This document shows, one piece after another, positions 1 to 13,600 of a stretch of DNA of 64,000 nucleotides. A program made the translations under genes and the position numbers. The notes under the pieces were generated by a model. That model worked only from the letters and a program-made list of their open reading frames with translations, was not told the origin of the DNA and searched no databases. Positions within the stretch are counted from its first letter, which is position 1. Each line of letters opens with the position of its first letter. Origin of the DNA: Nymphalis io (lineage: Eukaryota > Arthropoda > Insecta > Lepidoptera > Nymphalidae); contig NC_065888.1 in the NCBI RefSeq assembly GCF_905147045.1, positions 1,307,001 through 1,371,000 on the forward strand, given 5' to 3'.

Positions 1-1066
1 GCATAGCGAAAGTGTAGTCACTTGACCGGGCCTAGCTTCCCTACATAGACGCTCACCTCGATGAAAGGAAATCCTATTTTCGTAGCGTCAATATATCCGT
101 TGCGCTCCTTATTTAGTAATACTAGAAATATTACTTTTTTTTACTATCATTATTTTTGCTTTCAACTTCATTTGGGCTGAGGTTATTAGGGAATACCTAC
201 CTTCCATAGAAATGACTGTAATGAAAGGTACTATATATATTAATACGAAAGTGAGTTTGTTTGTTATGCTTTCATGTCATAACTTCTTAACCCATAGTCA
301 TGAAATTTTACATATACGTTCTCAGGGGTACAGAAAAGGACATAATATACCTAATATCTGTTCACGCGCAGGCGAAACCTCGGGTGGAATCTAGTTTCTA
401 ATAATAAAAAATTATTAACGAAAGTATAAATATAAAGTATACTTATATTAAATATAAAAAGAGTGGATAGCTAAAGCCATTAATATTTCATTACGTGACA
501 ACATTTAACATAATTATATTGTTGAGAGATTATCTACACATTTGTCTTGGTTCAATATATTTTTTAAACATATCTTCGTATAAAGGAATTCCGGTTTTTG
601 CTGATGAAAGTGGTCACTACGAGACGGTAACGGGAAAGTGTATACGACTACTCTGTCGGCGGAAACATTGGTCATTTGTCATTTTATATCTCTTTGTATG
701 ACGGTAAACAAAATATTTCAAATTAAAAAAAAGCTGAAAATTATTGTGACTATAATAACTATGTAAATCAAAATTTAACAACAAACAGTAACAGTTGTTT
801 TCGTTTGATTTAACCACAACCTCTGATGTTCTAAAATGAATAGCAAATGTATAAATTGAATTTATGATTATAAGTAAGTAATAAATAAATTATACCATAT
901 TCTAGTGGATTTTAAAACGTCTAAAACAATCACATTTAAAGTTACTATTACATTGTATATTCTACCGAGTAGAACCGCTAATATAAATTTATTAAATACA
1001 ATTGAATAATTATATATGCTCAATTAAAATCAATGAATACTTACTCATAATTTATATCATCTTTTG
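1..1066. other. AT-rich flank, no gene seen
   Basis: AT-rich sequence with stops in all frames beyond about 70 codons. I see no splice-bounded coding segment and no recognisable repeat. It may belong to a gene outside the window, but nothing here supports that. Confidence 0.5.
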
Positions 1067-1290
1067 ACGAGCCGGTTGTCGTAGTTGGTAGATACTTGCC
1101 TTTCACGCCGTTGTGGGTTCGCATTTGTGTGCATGAACATGTCTGTTTGTATCTATCTATATCTATATAAGTATGTATTTCCAAAAGAAAAATAGTATAT
1201 GTAGTATATCAGTTGTCTGGTTTCCATAGTTCAAGCTCTGCTTAGTTTGGGATCAGATGGCCGTGTGTGAATAATGTCATATTATTATAT
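1067..1290 (+). repeat. tRNA-derived SINE, family S4 (head partly deleted)
   Basis: The head starts with GACGAGCCGGTTG and an A-box-like stretch. The body contains GTGCATGAACATGTCTGTTTG and ends near GATCAGATGGCCGTGTGTG and an AT-rich tail. The same element lies inverted at 40757-41029. Compared with that copy, this one has lost about 20-25 bases around the B box, so the pol III promoter is probably broken. Confidence 0.75.
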
Positions 1291-1745
1291 TATTAAGCTA
1301 AATTATTACATTATTTAGCTTAATTTTGACATAAAAGTAGTTCACCTCGTTAACTATGTCATGCCCTTTTTGCCTGTCGTTACACTGGTTCACTCACCTT
1401 TCAAACCTGAACACATCAATATTAAGTATATTTGTTTGAATGCAGGTGCTGCGCAAAGTATTCTCTGTTTTCCAACTTCGGAAGCTGCGGTAGCCACATA
1501 ATTAATGATCTGTGAATTGTATAGGTTAAGATATGATGGGTGTACTGTCCAAACGGATAAAAGTATATTTTGACATGGACTTTGAATATATAAAACAAAA
1601 GCCAGTTCATGCGTTCGTTGTGCTGACTAGGCATAGTCTGTCACTTCAGTAAGGCAGTATTTTATAAGAACAATCTCGAACTCACCGCAGAACACAGTCT
1701 CGAAATGTCTGAAAGTGATATGCGACATTGACAGTAATAATTATA

Positions 1746-2054
1746 CAGTAACAGTAACAGCCTGCGAATGTCCCACTGCTGGGCTAAGGCCTCCTCTCCC
1801 TTTTTGAGGAGAAGGTTTGGAGCTTATTCCACCACGCTGCCTCAATACGGGTTGGTGGAATACACATGTGGCAGAATTTCAGTGAAATTCGACACAGGCA
1901 GGTCTCTTCACGATGTTTTCCTTCACGGTCAAGCACGAGATGAATTATAATAACAAATTTAGCACATTAAAGTTCAGTGCGGCTTACCCGGGTTTGAACC
2001 CACGATCATCGATTAAGATTCACGCGTTCTTACCACGAGACCATCTCGGCTTTT
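1746..2054 (-). repeat. tRNA-derived SINE, family S2
   Basis: Read on the minus strand it begins with a tRNA-like head containing a B box (GGTTCAAACCC, complement of about 1989-1999). The body ends in CCCAGCAGTGGGACATTCGCAG (split here as CCCAGCAGTGGGACATT plus CGCAG), followed by a TGTTAC-type tail. Further copies lie at 5685-5941, 16147-16400 and 38970-39145. This is a common lepidopteran SINE type; the family name is not assigned from sequence alone. Confidence 0.8.
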
Positions 2055-2179
2055 AATATTGTAATAATTATAACATTTCAAAAATACACGCATCATATAT
2101 TATATCACCATAAATCAATTGTCAACATTTCACATGTCGGTAATGAAGTGAGTTCTTACAGATTAGCACAGTTGTTAGG

Positions 2180-2330
2180 GAAAAGATTTGAAGCCCACAA
2201 TCACGCTGTTCCAATGCGAACGCGCGGATACATACATTATACAATTTCAATCAACACATGCCGGTTTCCTTGCGATAATTTCCTTCACCGTTAAGCACGA
2301 AATGTCAATTCAAGTTATACAGTTACAGCC
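2180..2330 (-). repeat. Degraded fragment of SINE family S2
   Basis: It matches the middle of the S2 body in order (CCAATGCG, ACACATGC, TTTCCTTCACCGT, AAGCACGA) with many substitutions. Head and tail are missing. A further trace of the family start (CCCACTGCTGGACA) is visible near 2640. Confidence 0.6.
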
Positions 2331-3742
2331 ATAACTATAATCATGTTACCATTAGTAACCATGTTACTACATCCTTAGGAATGTGCAGCCACACATAAAT
2401 TTCCACGAATCAGCGGAAACTGGGACGCATGCGTACTATGAATGCTAAAAATCACGACGAGGATGACCTTCCGAAGGCGACTTGAAACGTCGTAAACGTT
2501 TGAAATTACCATCTATGGGTTAAACTTTACTGATAAACACAACTTGTATCTTTTGTTCGTAATTTTAACGATAAGTGAACAAAGTTAAAACTATCACGCG
2601 TAAATATCATAAATTAATAATAATCCCGCCCATAAAGTTCCCACTGCTGGACAAAAACTTCCATGTGGCACTTCTAATCCAATAATATTCCACTGCGGTT
2701 GTCTCAAAATTAATTCACGAACACTTCTACGACCACAGATTACGAAAAACTTTTAAAACAGTGTCAGGAAAACAAAGACGCTCTCCTATGTATATGTAGA
2801 AAAAAAAACCCTTAGAATCCATGGTTATTTTATAATCCGTCTCGAATTGACAGTTTAAGAAGTAAGAGTTAATAATCCTTGCAGTGCCCGTGTCTACTGG
2901 TGACCTTAAAAAAATAAGTAAATAATAAAATTTAAACATGAACGCATAAATAAAAACGATTACTTTTTTATGTTATAAGTATCTGTAATTTTCAGAGTGT
3001 CTTTGCGTTTAAATACTTAACATTTATCATTGTAATTATCATTACGTAAGTTTGTTTGACCTTTAGCATAAGATAAATAGAAGTATATTTTATTTATATG
3101 CTAGCTTTGACTTCAAAATTATGAACTAAACTTATGAATATGATAATAATATAATATACAAAGCTCTTAAATAATAATTAGGTAAATAGTTATAGGTAAT
3201 ATAAACCTAATTATTATATATACGTTGATTTAAACCTCTAAATGTCGTTTATGTTACAATGCAAGATTTCTACCTTTAAATACATCTAACATGTTTTCGA
3301 AAATGATAAAGCCAGTTTGCCAAGTAATTAAAGTTTCACACTTGACTATGTATATAATGTAAACTCATATAAAAATATAATATAATACTTAGGAAAATAT
3401 TATGTTACTTTTAAATTTCTAAAAAAAAGAAATAAAAATTTGTATTATATTTTCACACGTTTATAAAAAGCAGTTAAGTTTAAGTGCGATTTTAAACAAA
3501 AACTACAAATCATGACATTATAACTTGAATATGAGTCATACAAAACTGTTCAAACAATAAAAGCAAACATTTACATTTTTGTTAGATATAACTATTTAAA
3601 ACTAAAACATTTTTCGCACGATATAGTCGTACATTGATTAATTAGACGTAATTCGTGAATTAAACATTTTAATTATATTGAACAGGTTAAGAGAACATAT
3701 TTATACAATCACGCAAATGCTTAAAAAATATTAATGCAATAA
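2331..3742. other. AT-rich sequence upstream of gene 1
   Basis: Mostly A/T with short homopolymers. No coding exon or recognisable repeat was seen apart from the S2 trace near 2640. It should contain the 5' flank of the gene starting at 3793, but I can identify no convincing control element except the TATA-like sequence listed separately. Confidence 0.4.
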
Positions 3743-3787
3743 TATAAATGGCGCGCAATGAGTGATAAAGTAACAATTATGAAATAG
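3743..3787 (+). promoter_or_regulatory. TATA-like box and 9-codon upstream ORF before gene 1
   Basis: TATAAA occurs at 3743-3748, 45 bases before the likely start codon at 3793. An upstream ATG at 3758 opens a 9-codon ORF ending in TAG at 3785-3787, just before the main ATG. The two readings compete. If the TATA box were used, transcription would start near 3773 and skip the upstream ATG. If transcription starts further upstream, the small ORF could reduce translation of the main frame. Confidence 0.3.
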
Positions 3788-3792
3788 TCAAA

Positions 3793-6700
3793 ATGTGGGG
3801 TTATCTCGCTGTACTCCTCCTCGGGTTCTGGCTGGGGGTGGCCTTGTTCCTCTACGTGTCCTGCTTCTGGCTAGAGGAAATACTCGGTAAGAATTCATTT
3901 TATGCTTTTTACACATTTTATAAGTATCACTTGTATGTAACTATTGACTGTCTCATTGGTCTAGTGGCTTTTTTTTTATAGAATAGAAAGGTGGACGAGC
4001 ATATGGGTCACCTGATGGTAAGTGGTCACCAGACGCCCTTAGACATTGGCATTGTAAGAAATGTCAAACATCGCTTATAGCCAATGCGCCACCAACCTTG
4101 GGAACTAAGATTTTATGTCCTTTGTGTCTGTAATTACACTGGCTCACTCACCCTTCAAACCGGAACACAACAATATCAAGTATTGCTGTTTTGCGGTAGA
4201 ATATCTGATGAGTGGGTGGTACCTCCTCAGACGAGCTTGCACAAAGCCCTACCACCAGTAAAGCTTGATGTAAGGCCGCAGACCCGGAGGTCCTGGGTTC
4301 AATTCCCAGGTCAGGCCAATAAAAAGTTATTGGGTTTTTCTGTCAGAAATTTCTCAGTAACAGCCCGGAGTCTGAAAGTTGGAAGTGTGTTCACTCCCGT
4401 GCCTCGGAAAGCACGTAAAGCCGTTGGTCCTGCGCCTGAACTCTTTCCGGTCGTGTTGGATTGCCGTCCCATCGGATTATGAGAGTTAGGGAATAAAGAG
4501 TGCACTTGTGTTTGCGCACATACTTGTGCACTATAATATCTCCTGCGCAGTTGGCTAATCTCTCTTGAGATTGGCCGCCGTGGCCGAAATCGGTCTGGTG
4601 GACATTATTATTATGTAACTATTAAAATTACTATAAAAGATACGTCAATACCCTTCGATTTTAAGCTCATTTGGTTTCTTTCGACGAGCTATATAGACTG
4701 ATATATTGACTGACAAAAATTTGTTTTTTTTTTCTTTTCAACTTCAATTAATATTTAATTAATATTACATTAATATGAATAACGTGAAAGCAAATAGTTT
4801 TATAGTAGTAATCTGGTGGTAGTGGTCTGGCATTGGATAAGATATATTGCCAAAATAACTCGATAGTCTAGTGGCTAGTTTATAAGGCCAGAGATCCCGA
4901 GGTTCTGGGTTCAACCCCCTGATCTAGCATTCAATATATTTGGTAGTTTTAATCGTATCAAGTAAACACCAATTAATTATCACACCAATGTCACGCTGAA
5001 TGACAAAAACATTGGAGATTGGTCTGCTTGAGTTTGCAAACAAATGTTTTATATCAGAAATAGGAAAATAAATATTTGGAATAAAAAATTTAACAAAACC
5101 TTTGTTCTTAAAATCTTCTAATTGAACTTGTAATATGTTGACTTTCTGAGGTACATTTACATATGTTCTGTCATGTATTCCAAACTCCGGACGGCTGCTG
5201 ACAATTTCTTGACAGAATAACCAAATAGGGATTTTATCTCAGGACAGTGTTATCCACGGCCGTATAAGCTAGGCATAAGGCAGTTATGTACGAGGCAGTT
5301 ATAATATAGGTATCTACGTCCGTAATATATAATAAATGCTGTATATAAAACCGATATTCTACATGTAACTAGGTTTTAACATCGCATGACATAGCACATA
5401 CAGAAACAATGTGTTTTACATATTACGGTTTAAGGGAAGTTGCTTACAGAATACAAACGATACTAATTTTAGACTCAATAAAGAGTTGAAAAAACGGTTC
5501 TATATACGGTCAAAAACGTGACCAAGATTCTTATAATCTAATATATACTTATAATTCTAAAACAATCCACAAACTTATTAGTAGTGCCCTTGAGCAAGAT
5601 TACAAGAGTATATACCATTAGTAAATATCAAAATCATTGTATTATTTGTATAAGATGACGCTTTTAATCACTTTTGAGTTGTATACAGAAACAGCCTGTG
5701 AATGTCCCACTGCTGGCTAAAGGTCTCCTCTCCCTTTTTGTGGAGAAGGTTTGGAGCTTATTCTACCACGCTGAAATTAGACACATGCAGGTTTCTTCAC
5801 GATGTTTTCCTTCACCGTCAAGCACGAGATGAATTATAAACACAAATTAGGCACATGAAAATGCACGTGGTGGTGCCCGGGTTTGAACACACGATCGTCG
5901 GTTAAGATTCACGCGTTCTAACCACTAGGCCATCTTGACTTATATAACAATATTGTAATATAACAATATTACATTTTGAAATTATTATAGTAAATGTTCT
6001 ACTAATTACAGGTATCAGCATGCACGATCACATTACACAATAAATATTAGCTGAACAGTAAACATTAATTAATCATGTATATGCAAATATAAGCACATTG
6101 AAGTGGAATGAGAATTTAATACAGGGTTGTCTAGAAGCGATCACTAATTCATATATATGACCGCCCCTTTTTTTACGCTGAAAAATGCATTACGCTTTTC
6201 CCCCACGGGAACAGTGGGGGGGTATGTGGGGCTCGCCGTTGTCCAAGGCAGCGAGTGCGCCCCGAACATAAACCCACTAAAAAACCAGCGCCCAGTACCT
6301 TTCCGTCTTAACGAGGGGTGCCACGGGATCGCTTGCGTTTATTAATCTTTTTTTTTCTCATATATATATTTTTCTTTGTATGTGCAATAAAGATATTTAT
6401 TATTGTTATTTAATTTAACACACATCATTTCAAAAATTTTATTCATGGCTGTTCTCGTGTTTGCCTATTATTTTATAACGATTAAATGGCTAATTTGATT
6501 TTGATGAAATTTGTATACCATTGGGAAAAAAATACTTCCTTAATAAGAGACTGATTTAATAAACTACTAATTACACGTACGAAATCGGTGTTAAAAGGTA
6601 GATGTATATAAAACGTAATTTTGTAAATGCTATACCCGGAAATAATTTTTATATAAAGTTTAACTTCCATTAGCGTGCGATATTAAAATATAGTTATATA

Positions 6701-7601
6701 ATGAAATGTGTTCGTACAAAATGGTCAGACGCAAAGCATTCTTTTGTGGATCCCAGTCATTTCATTTTCTATTTATTGACTGCCGGTACAAGTAACTTAA
6801 TATTATTAGTAAGACATTTCGAACGCGATGGGTTTCCTACACGATTTGATCATAATTTATAACTTATTTAAAAACCATATGTATACAAATAGATAGAAAT
6901 ACAATGTATATCAAAAAGAGCCAATATAATATATAAATTATAAAATATAAAAGTTAATAATAATTATTTTTAATCTCAAAGATATCTTAAACTCATTCTA
7001 CTAACATAAAAAATTACAATGATCAAAACTCGCCAGGATAACTAATTAGACTTTTGCAAAAAAAACTTAAGATGAGCTGACGCAAAAAAAAAGCAATTAA
7101 AAAATAAAATAAATGTAATGAATAAATATGAGAACATATTATGTGTTTTTGTTGATTTAAAATTAATCACACGAGTTAAAATACTCGCTTCATTATTTTG
7201 CTAAAAAAAAACCAAGTCTTAACAACATCGTAACGTAATTCTGTTGGAGATTTTGCATTTTTAATTATATTTTGCGGAACTAAGTTAATTTTCAAAGAAT
7301 TTTTACTATAGCTTTATATGTAACTAATAACTAACTAACTTTATATATTTTTAAACAACGTTATGTAATAATTTGTATGCACAAAACTCCTTTCGTCAAA
7401 GTCTGATTTACGAGTTCTCAGGCTCGTTATTTACCTGACGCTGTCAGTCTATAAAGGCCATATAGGTACATCTTCTGAAATGTACATCAGTCCACTTCGC
7501 GAATATTATCTCAGACATAACAGCAGCAGATTCTAATGTTAGGTATATTTATCTAATTATCTATATCTATTCTATATCTATTCTAATATATATATATATA
7601 T

Positions 7602-7677
<76 letters not shown>

Positions 7678-10600
7678 CATCTACATAACTTAACGTTACC
7701 TTTACTATCTATATAAGTGAACCATTTTCTTTATTTGATATATTATTTGATTATTGCATTTTTCTTACAAAATTAAATCTTTAAATTAACTAAAGACAAT
7801 AATTTAATTGCTAAAACACGAACGATATTGTATCTTGGTTTTGTCATACCCACATTGTTTTAAGTGAAGAGTTTAATTTGTTGTTCTTTATTTTTGTGTA
7901 CCGCCCGTGTGTTGTATATGTAATATTTAAGTATGTTAATCTTGTTTTCTTAAATATTTAAAGTGAATTGTATTCTTTTTTTGAGAAATAAATTCTTAAA
8001 TCGTTTACTGTAAAACTATACTAGCACTGGTTTTATAAATGCCTCACGTGTATGCTACATGTAGGTTCCAAATTTAAGGCCAGGGAACAAATAGGAACCT
8101 TCGAAATAAAAAAAAATATATCGAACTTAACATGGACTTTGCAAGCTGACACCCAGAAACGTCTAGAAGCTTTTGAAATGTGGTGTTACCGCAGAATGCT
8201 CCGTATTAGCTGGACACAGAAAATTTCGAATGTGAGAGTACTCCAGCGCGTCGCCAGTAGGCGGAAGTTACTGCAAACCGTCAAGAAGAGAAAAACCGAG
8301 TATTTGGGCCACGTCTTGAGACACGAGCGATACCAACTGCTCCAAATTATAATGATGGGCAAAGTAGAGGGCAAACGACGCGCTGGAAAACTCAAAAAGT
8401 CCTGGTTGCATAACATCCGTGAATGGACGAAGATCGCCAGCCTGGAAAAACTATTTCGCTTGGCGCGAGACCGCGAAAAATTCGCTGAGCTGACTACCAA
8501 CCTCCAGTAGTGGAGAGACACAAGAAAAAGAAGACAAGTTTCTTTTATCTATTTAATACAACAATGTGTCGATTCTTTTGAATTTCTCATAAAATGTATA
8601 CATATACCTAAGTAAAATAACATAAGACGACAAAACAAATTAAGATCATTAGTTCAGGGTTGCCATGTCAAAAACATCACAATGGCGTATATAATTGTTC
8701 ATAAATTATACATTATTACTGTAATTTATAAAGAACGACAAAACGATTATATTTATAGTTACAAGACAACTTGCTTGAAACATATAATTTAATTGATATA
8801 CAGAAAAAAAAAATTAAAACTAATTTTCTTCTTGGTATTGGAACTTCTGCCACCATGCTGCTCCAATGCGGTTTAGTGGATACAATGGCATAATTTTAAT
8901 TGACATATGCAGATTCTCATAATGTTTTCCTTCTCCACCAAGCTCAAGATGAATTATATAAAAAAATCTTTGGTTTCGATTCACGTCATCTAACCCAGTC
9001 CTTAATTGATGTAAAATTATTTTAATTGCCAATTGATTCATAAAACTTAATTGCTCTTTATTTGAGAGGAAAATAGGAATATTAGTAATTCTTAGAACTG
9101 GTATTGCTAGCATTATTTAAAAAAATATCTATGCGTTGTATGAATCTAGTGTACAAATGTCAAATTTAAATGAAAAAGGGCACACGCAACGCAATATAGT
9201 GACTACCGTTGGGCGTTGTACAAATACAGTGCACCCTTAATCAATTCTTCCAGTTCCTGCTTGTGCAAACCCTTTCTATATAGTTACCACTCGCTCATTC
9301 ATTATTATAATTCTTAACAGCGATATATGTTGCTGTTTTTCAGTCGGGGGAGTTAGAGGCATACTAGTAATTCAGTATGAGTAAGGACATCTTAGATTTC
9401 CTATTGTTGGCGACAAATTGACGGTATATGGAATGATCAATGTTTTTTATTTCATGGTGTCCACTTATTATCAAGTGACTACCACCCAATCAACACATTT
9501 TCTACCGTCAAAAAGCAGTACTTTTATACTGTTGAACAGGTTTTTTCTAGGCAAGCGTGCTACATCCTAAACCGTGTCGATGCTTAACATCAGGCAAGTC
9601 AATGGTCAAACGCTATTAAAGGTAAAAAAACTGTCGTTTGAAAATTGTTTGAACTATCTTAGTTCGCAATATTGTTGGCGTATTAATGGTGGAAGGGATG
9701 GTTAATATTTCTTTCAATGCCAATGTATATGGGCGATGATGAAGGTTTATCTATCAGCTCGCCTACCTATTTTAAAAAGTAATGAAAAGGTACATAATCA
9801 TAAAAACATCATAATTTAATAAAAATGCGACTTTTTGCAATATAATTTATGGCTTATAATCAGCAAAGAGAGTATGAACTAAACTACTAGACATTTTAAT
9901 TTGTTTAAATCACTATAAACGAGATATTTATTACATGTTTGCGATAGTGAATCTAAAGTAACAAATTGAAAATTAAACACACTTAATACAAATCTCTCAT
10001 AATTTTTTTGCATTATTTTGTAGGGCTTTTGATTGCGTGCAGATGACTGCTCATCCACCCGGAATGTTATTGCTTGGCACTTTATAATTTGCATCACAAT
10101 ACCGCTTTGTTAATATTCTTGACAAATTACTCATAACTTAACCAATACATTATTTGAGAAGAATAACAAAATAAATGTTAATATTTATTTAATTCACTTC
10201 CATAACTTCTAATATAATTTTTATATTTTTAATACTTTTTTAAATAATAGTTCACGATAATATTGCACTCACCTGATTTAACAAAAATAATAAATTATAA
10301 AGTTTTTTTTAAATAATGTATTAGTTTGTTTTATTTTTTATCATAGTATGATAATTAAAATGTTTGTCTTTAAATACCTGTATTCAATATATTATAATAT
10401 GTTCAAAAAACGAATTATATTAGCAATTAATTCTAAATCAATCTATCTATCAACAGATTTACCACAACAACGCTTGGGACCCAACGCACACAACCATACC
10501 GGTGCGAGCGGAGCTCACGCGCAGCTGAAGCGATTGGTAGCGCGAGTTGTGGAAGAAGCTGCAGCGTTGCCAGCACTTGCACGATATGCCGCTGAACCGC

Positions 10601-13600
10601 ACACACCTACAGAGTCATCAACATACGAAGATCTGCTAGCCACTGCTATATTAAATAAGGTAAAAATTAAAAAAAACATTACTGTCTGAACAAAATGTAG
10701 ACAAGAGATGCACACAAACACACGTAACTGACGTAAGAAAAGAGCATAGAAGGAAATTCATGAAATACGTAGTAACTAAGAACCTTTTTGCGTTAATCAT
10801 ATAATTAGTTTAAATTCTAGCTAGATTATGACAATCATCTGTAATTTTGGTGAATTAACGTAATATTGTTGTAAATTATTTGGACCGAACAATAAAATAA
10901 TTGTATCTCAAAAAAAAATTGACTCTCCCGTCAAAGATTTTAAATTATTTGTTGTAAACCAATACGTATGTATACGTAATGTGTACTGTGTGTGTGTGTT
11001 GCTAAGTCCTAATAAGTAGCTTGTTTTCTGACAATTTAAAAAACACTCAAATCAAACAATATCAAATGAAGATCATTTAAATATAACGAAAATAGGAAAT
11101 GATCTAAAATTGATCCTTGCGGACACATCTTATTATAGATAGAACAGACTTTGTTCCATTCGTGGAAACTTGTTGAATTCTTTGAGTCAAGTATGAGGAA
11201 ATGAGATCAAAAGCTTTACCGTTCTTATTCTACAGTCTAAAGCTTTTGATAAATAATAATAGCGAGTTGTAATTTCTCACATGCCTCATATACAAAATAA
11301 ACATAATATGAGTAACAAGCGTCATCGCCAGCGACATTTTGCTTGCGACAAAAACTTATAAAACTCTGTCAAGCCACAATGTCACTTCCCTTTCAAGTAA
11401 AATTTAGCAAAAATTGTAATATAATTATGTAATATCAAATCATTTATGTTATAAACTTAAATACATGTGAGTGATAACAAATGTAAAGGTGTGTTTTTTT
11501 AAACATTTTGTAAGTAATATATTTAAATGAAAATAGATGGCATGTATTTTACACGTTATGTGTTATAGACACGTTATTGAAGTATAATTGAACCGTAAAA
11601 TATTGATAACCGATAATATTTTAATTGGCATCCGTCTGTCGTCTGTCGTTTCTTTGTTACAGATTATAAATTAATTGCACACAATATTTCACAGACAACA
11701 AAGAATTATAAAGGCATTTTATTTGAAATCCATGAAGACTTAACTTGAAGCGTCAATAGTTTAGCCGTCTAGCGATTTTAAAGTCGCAGTTTTTTTAACG
11801 CTGGAAAAACGCGTTATGCGTTTCCCCTACGGGAACAGTGTACGTGTACGTGGGGCTCGCCGGTGTCCAAGCGCCGGGTGCGCTCCGATCATCGGAATAC
11901 CCACTAAAAAACCAGCGGTACCTTTTTCGTCTTAACGAAGGGCGCCACGGGATTGCTTTGGCATGCTACCGTGACGCTCATATACTCATGTACCAGTTAA
12001 CTTTGATTATTATTTTTATTTTGTTTTATTTTTATTTTGTATTGATTCGAGGTCGTTTCTGTACTATTTATGCACGCATAATGCGGAAATCACTGACACG
12101 ACGGCTATACGAGTATAATGCTTCGTTACTTAATGTATCATTTCGTGATATTGTCGGCAAATAACAGCAGACTCAAGAAATATTGCCTGTTTAACAAGAT
12201 TTCTTTCGACTACTCATACTTGTCGTTTTTAGCTTCGTTATCTGCATATTTCCAAGGCAAATACCCATGGTATTAAACGTTTAAACTCTAGAAAAAAACT
12301 TGCATTAAAATTTTTATAATAAAATCTTGTTCAACTGATGTCGAAGGATACATTTGTTGCACGCGAGGTGTTTTGTAACTACGAGTAGGTAAGCCTAGCT
12401 TGGTGGGCAATCTATAATACGAATTAAAGGAAAATCTGCATCCACCCGCGCTTTCAAATGTTATTTATTACTTCTTATTCAAATTATAAATTACAATTCA
12501 TTGTGATATTTGCAAGGTTATCAATTAATTTATCTTTAATTTAATAATAAAACGCAATGTTAACGCTTTGTTATATAAAACCTTATATTGTTTCTTTGAT
12601 TAAAATTTCCTATTTATCTAGTTTGGTATTTTTGTTCGTCTCTAACTGCAAATGTATTGGTATTGTTTCGATCGATCGTTACATTATATAGTAAATAATA
12701 CAATAAAATTAATTAAAAAAATATTTATTTCAAAAATTAAAAAGTTAATACACAATAAATTATAAATCTGAGTCAACGTAATTTAAACAAATTAAATTAT
12801 TAATTTTATTAGCCGAACCTCCCTTGCATCAGATTATAGAGATAAATATTATTTTTATCGAAAATTTTAATGATAAGAATTTCGTTTAATCTAATTAATT
12901 ACATAAATATTATATCTAATTAATCTAATAAATGATAAAATTCCAATTTTAGAAAAGAACCAGAAAATTTAATAGAAACAACTTCAATTTAATACTAAGT
13001 AATTAAAGAATATATTAAGTGTCTATAGTATTTACCCGCAGTTTCGTCTGCATAAAAAATGCGAATAAAATGTCTATGTCACACTCCGGTAATTACACAG
13101 CCTCTATAAGGAGGAACGCTGACCCGTTGCTACATACAAGAAGGACGAACCAACAAACAAATACCAAATTCATAAATAAGTAGTGATGCAATCAATTGTA
13201 AATGACGTCACGAATAATCTAATATGTACGATAACACCGTCTTTATTAATTAGTTTTAAGGAATATAAACATTAATCAGCACATGATATCTTAACTTAAC
13301 AACTGGCTGGGTGTAATTGACAATTACAAACAATTGTCAAGGTTCATTAATAAATAAATCGTTTTAATTATATTTATTAAAAGAAGGGCTTTGTCGCTGT
13401 TGTTACGTAATGCTTTAATGACCGTTTCACTTTAAACAGCCTTTATATATATTATATATATAATAACTAACATGTCAAGACACAGGACAAACTAAAAAAA
13501 AAAAATTAAAAATTTTGCATACGGGTTTTTTGGCAGTAAAAATTTTTGAAAATTTAACCCGTAGTGATAAAGGGGATGAAATTTTGTTTGAAACTCCTTC

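Noticed and set aside
1989..2054. tRNA gene on the minus strand (also at about 4290, 4890, 16025, 40960 and 48700)
   Set aside because: B boxes are good but acceptor stems do not pair and each is fused to a repeated SINE body.
4084..4505. 132-codon plus-strand and 64-codon minus-strand frames
   Set aside because: They run across the S1 and S3 SINE copies; similar frames recur in other S1 copies (27494-27679, 41354-41569, 54577-54813).
8186..8521. Minus-strand 111-codon frame
   Set aside because: Antisense shadow of the LINE reverse transcriptase fragment.
8820..9113. Minus-strand 97-codon frame
   Set aside because: Largely a worn S2 SINE copy.
10348..10689. 113-codon frame starting at 10348
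   Set aside because: The first part is intron with a typical acceptor at 10455-10456; only 10457-10659 is coding, in gene 1.
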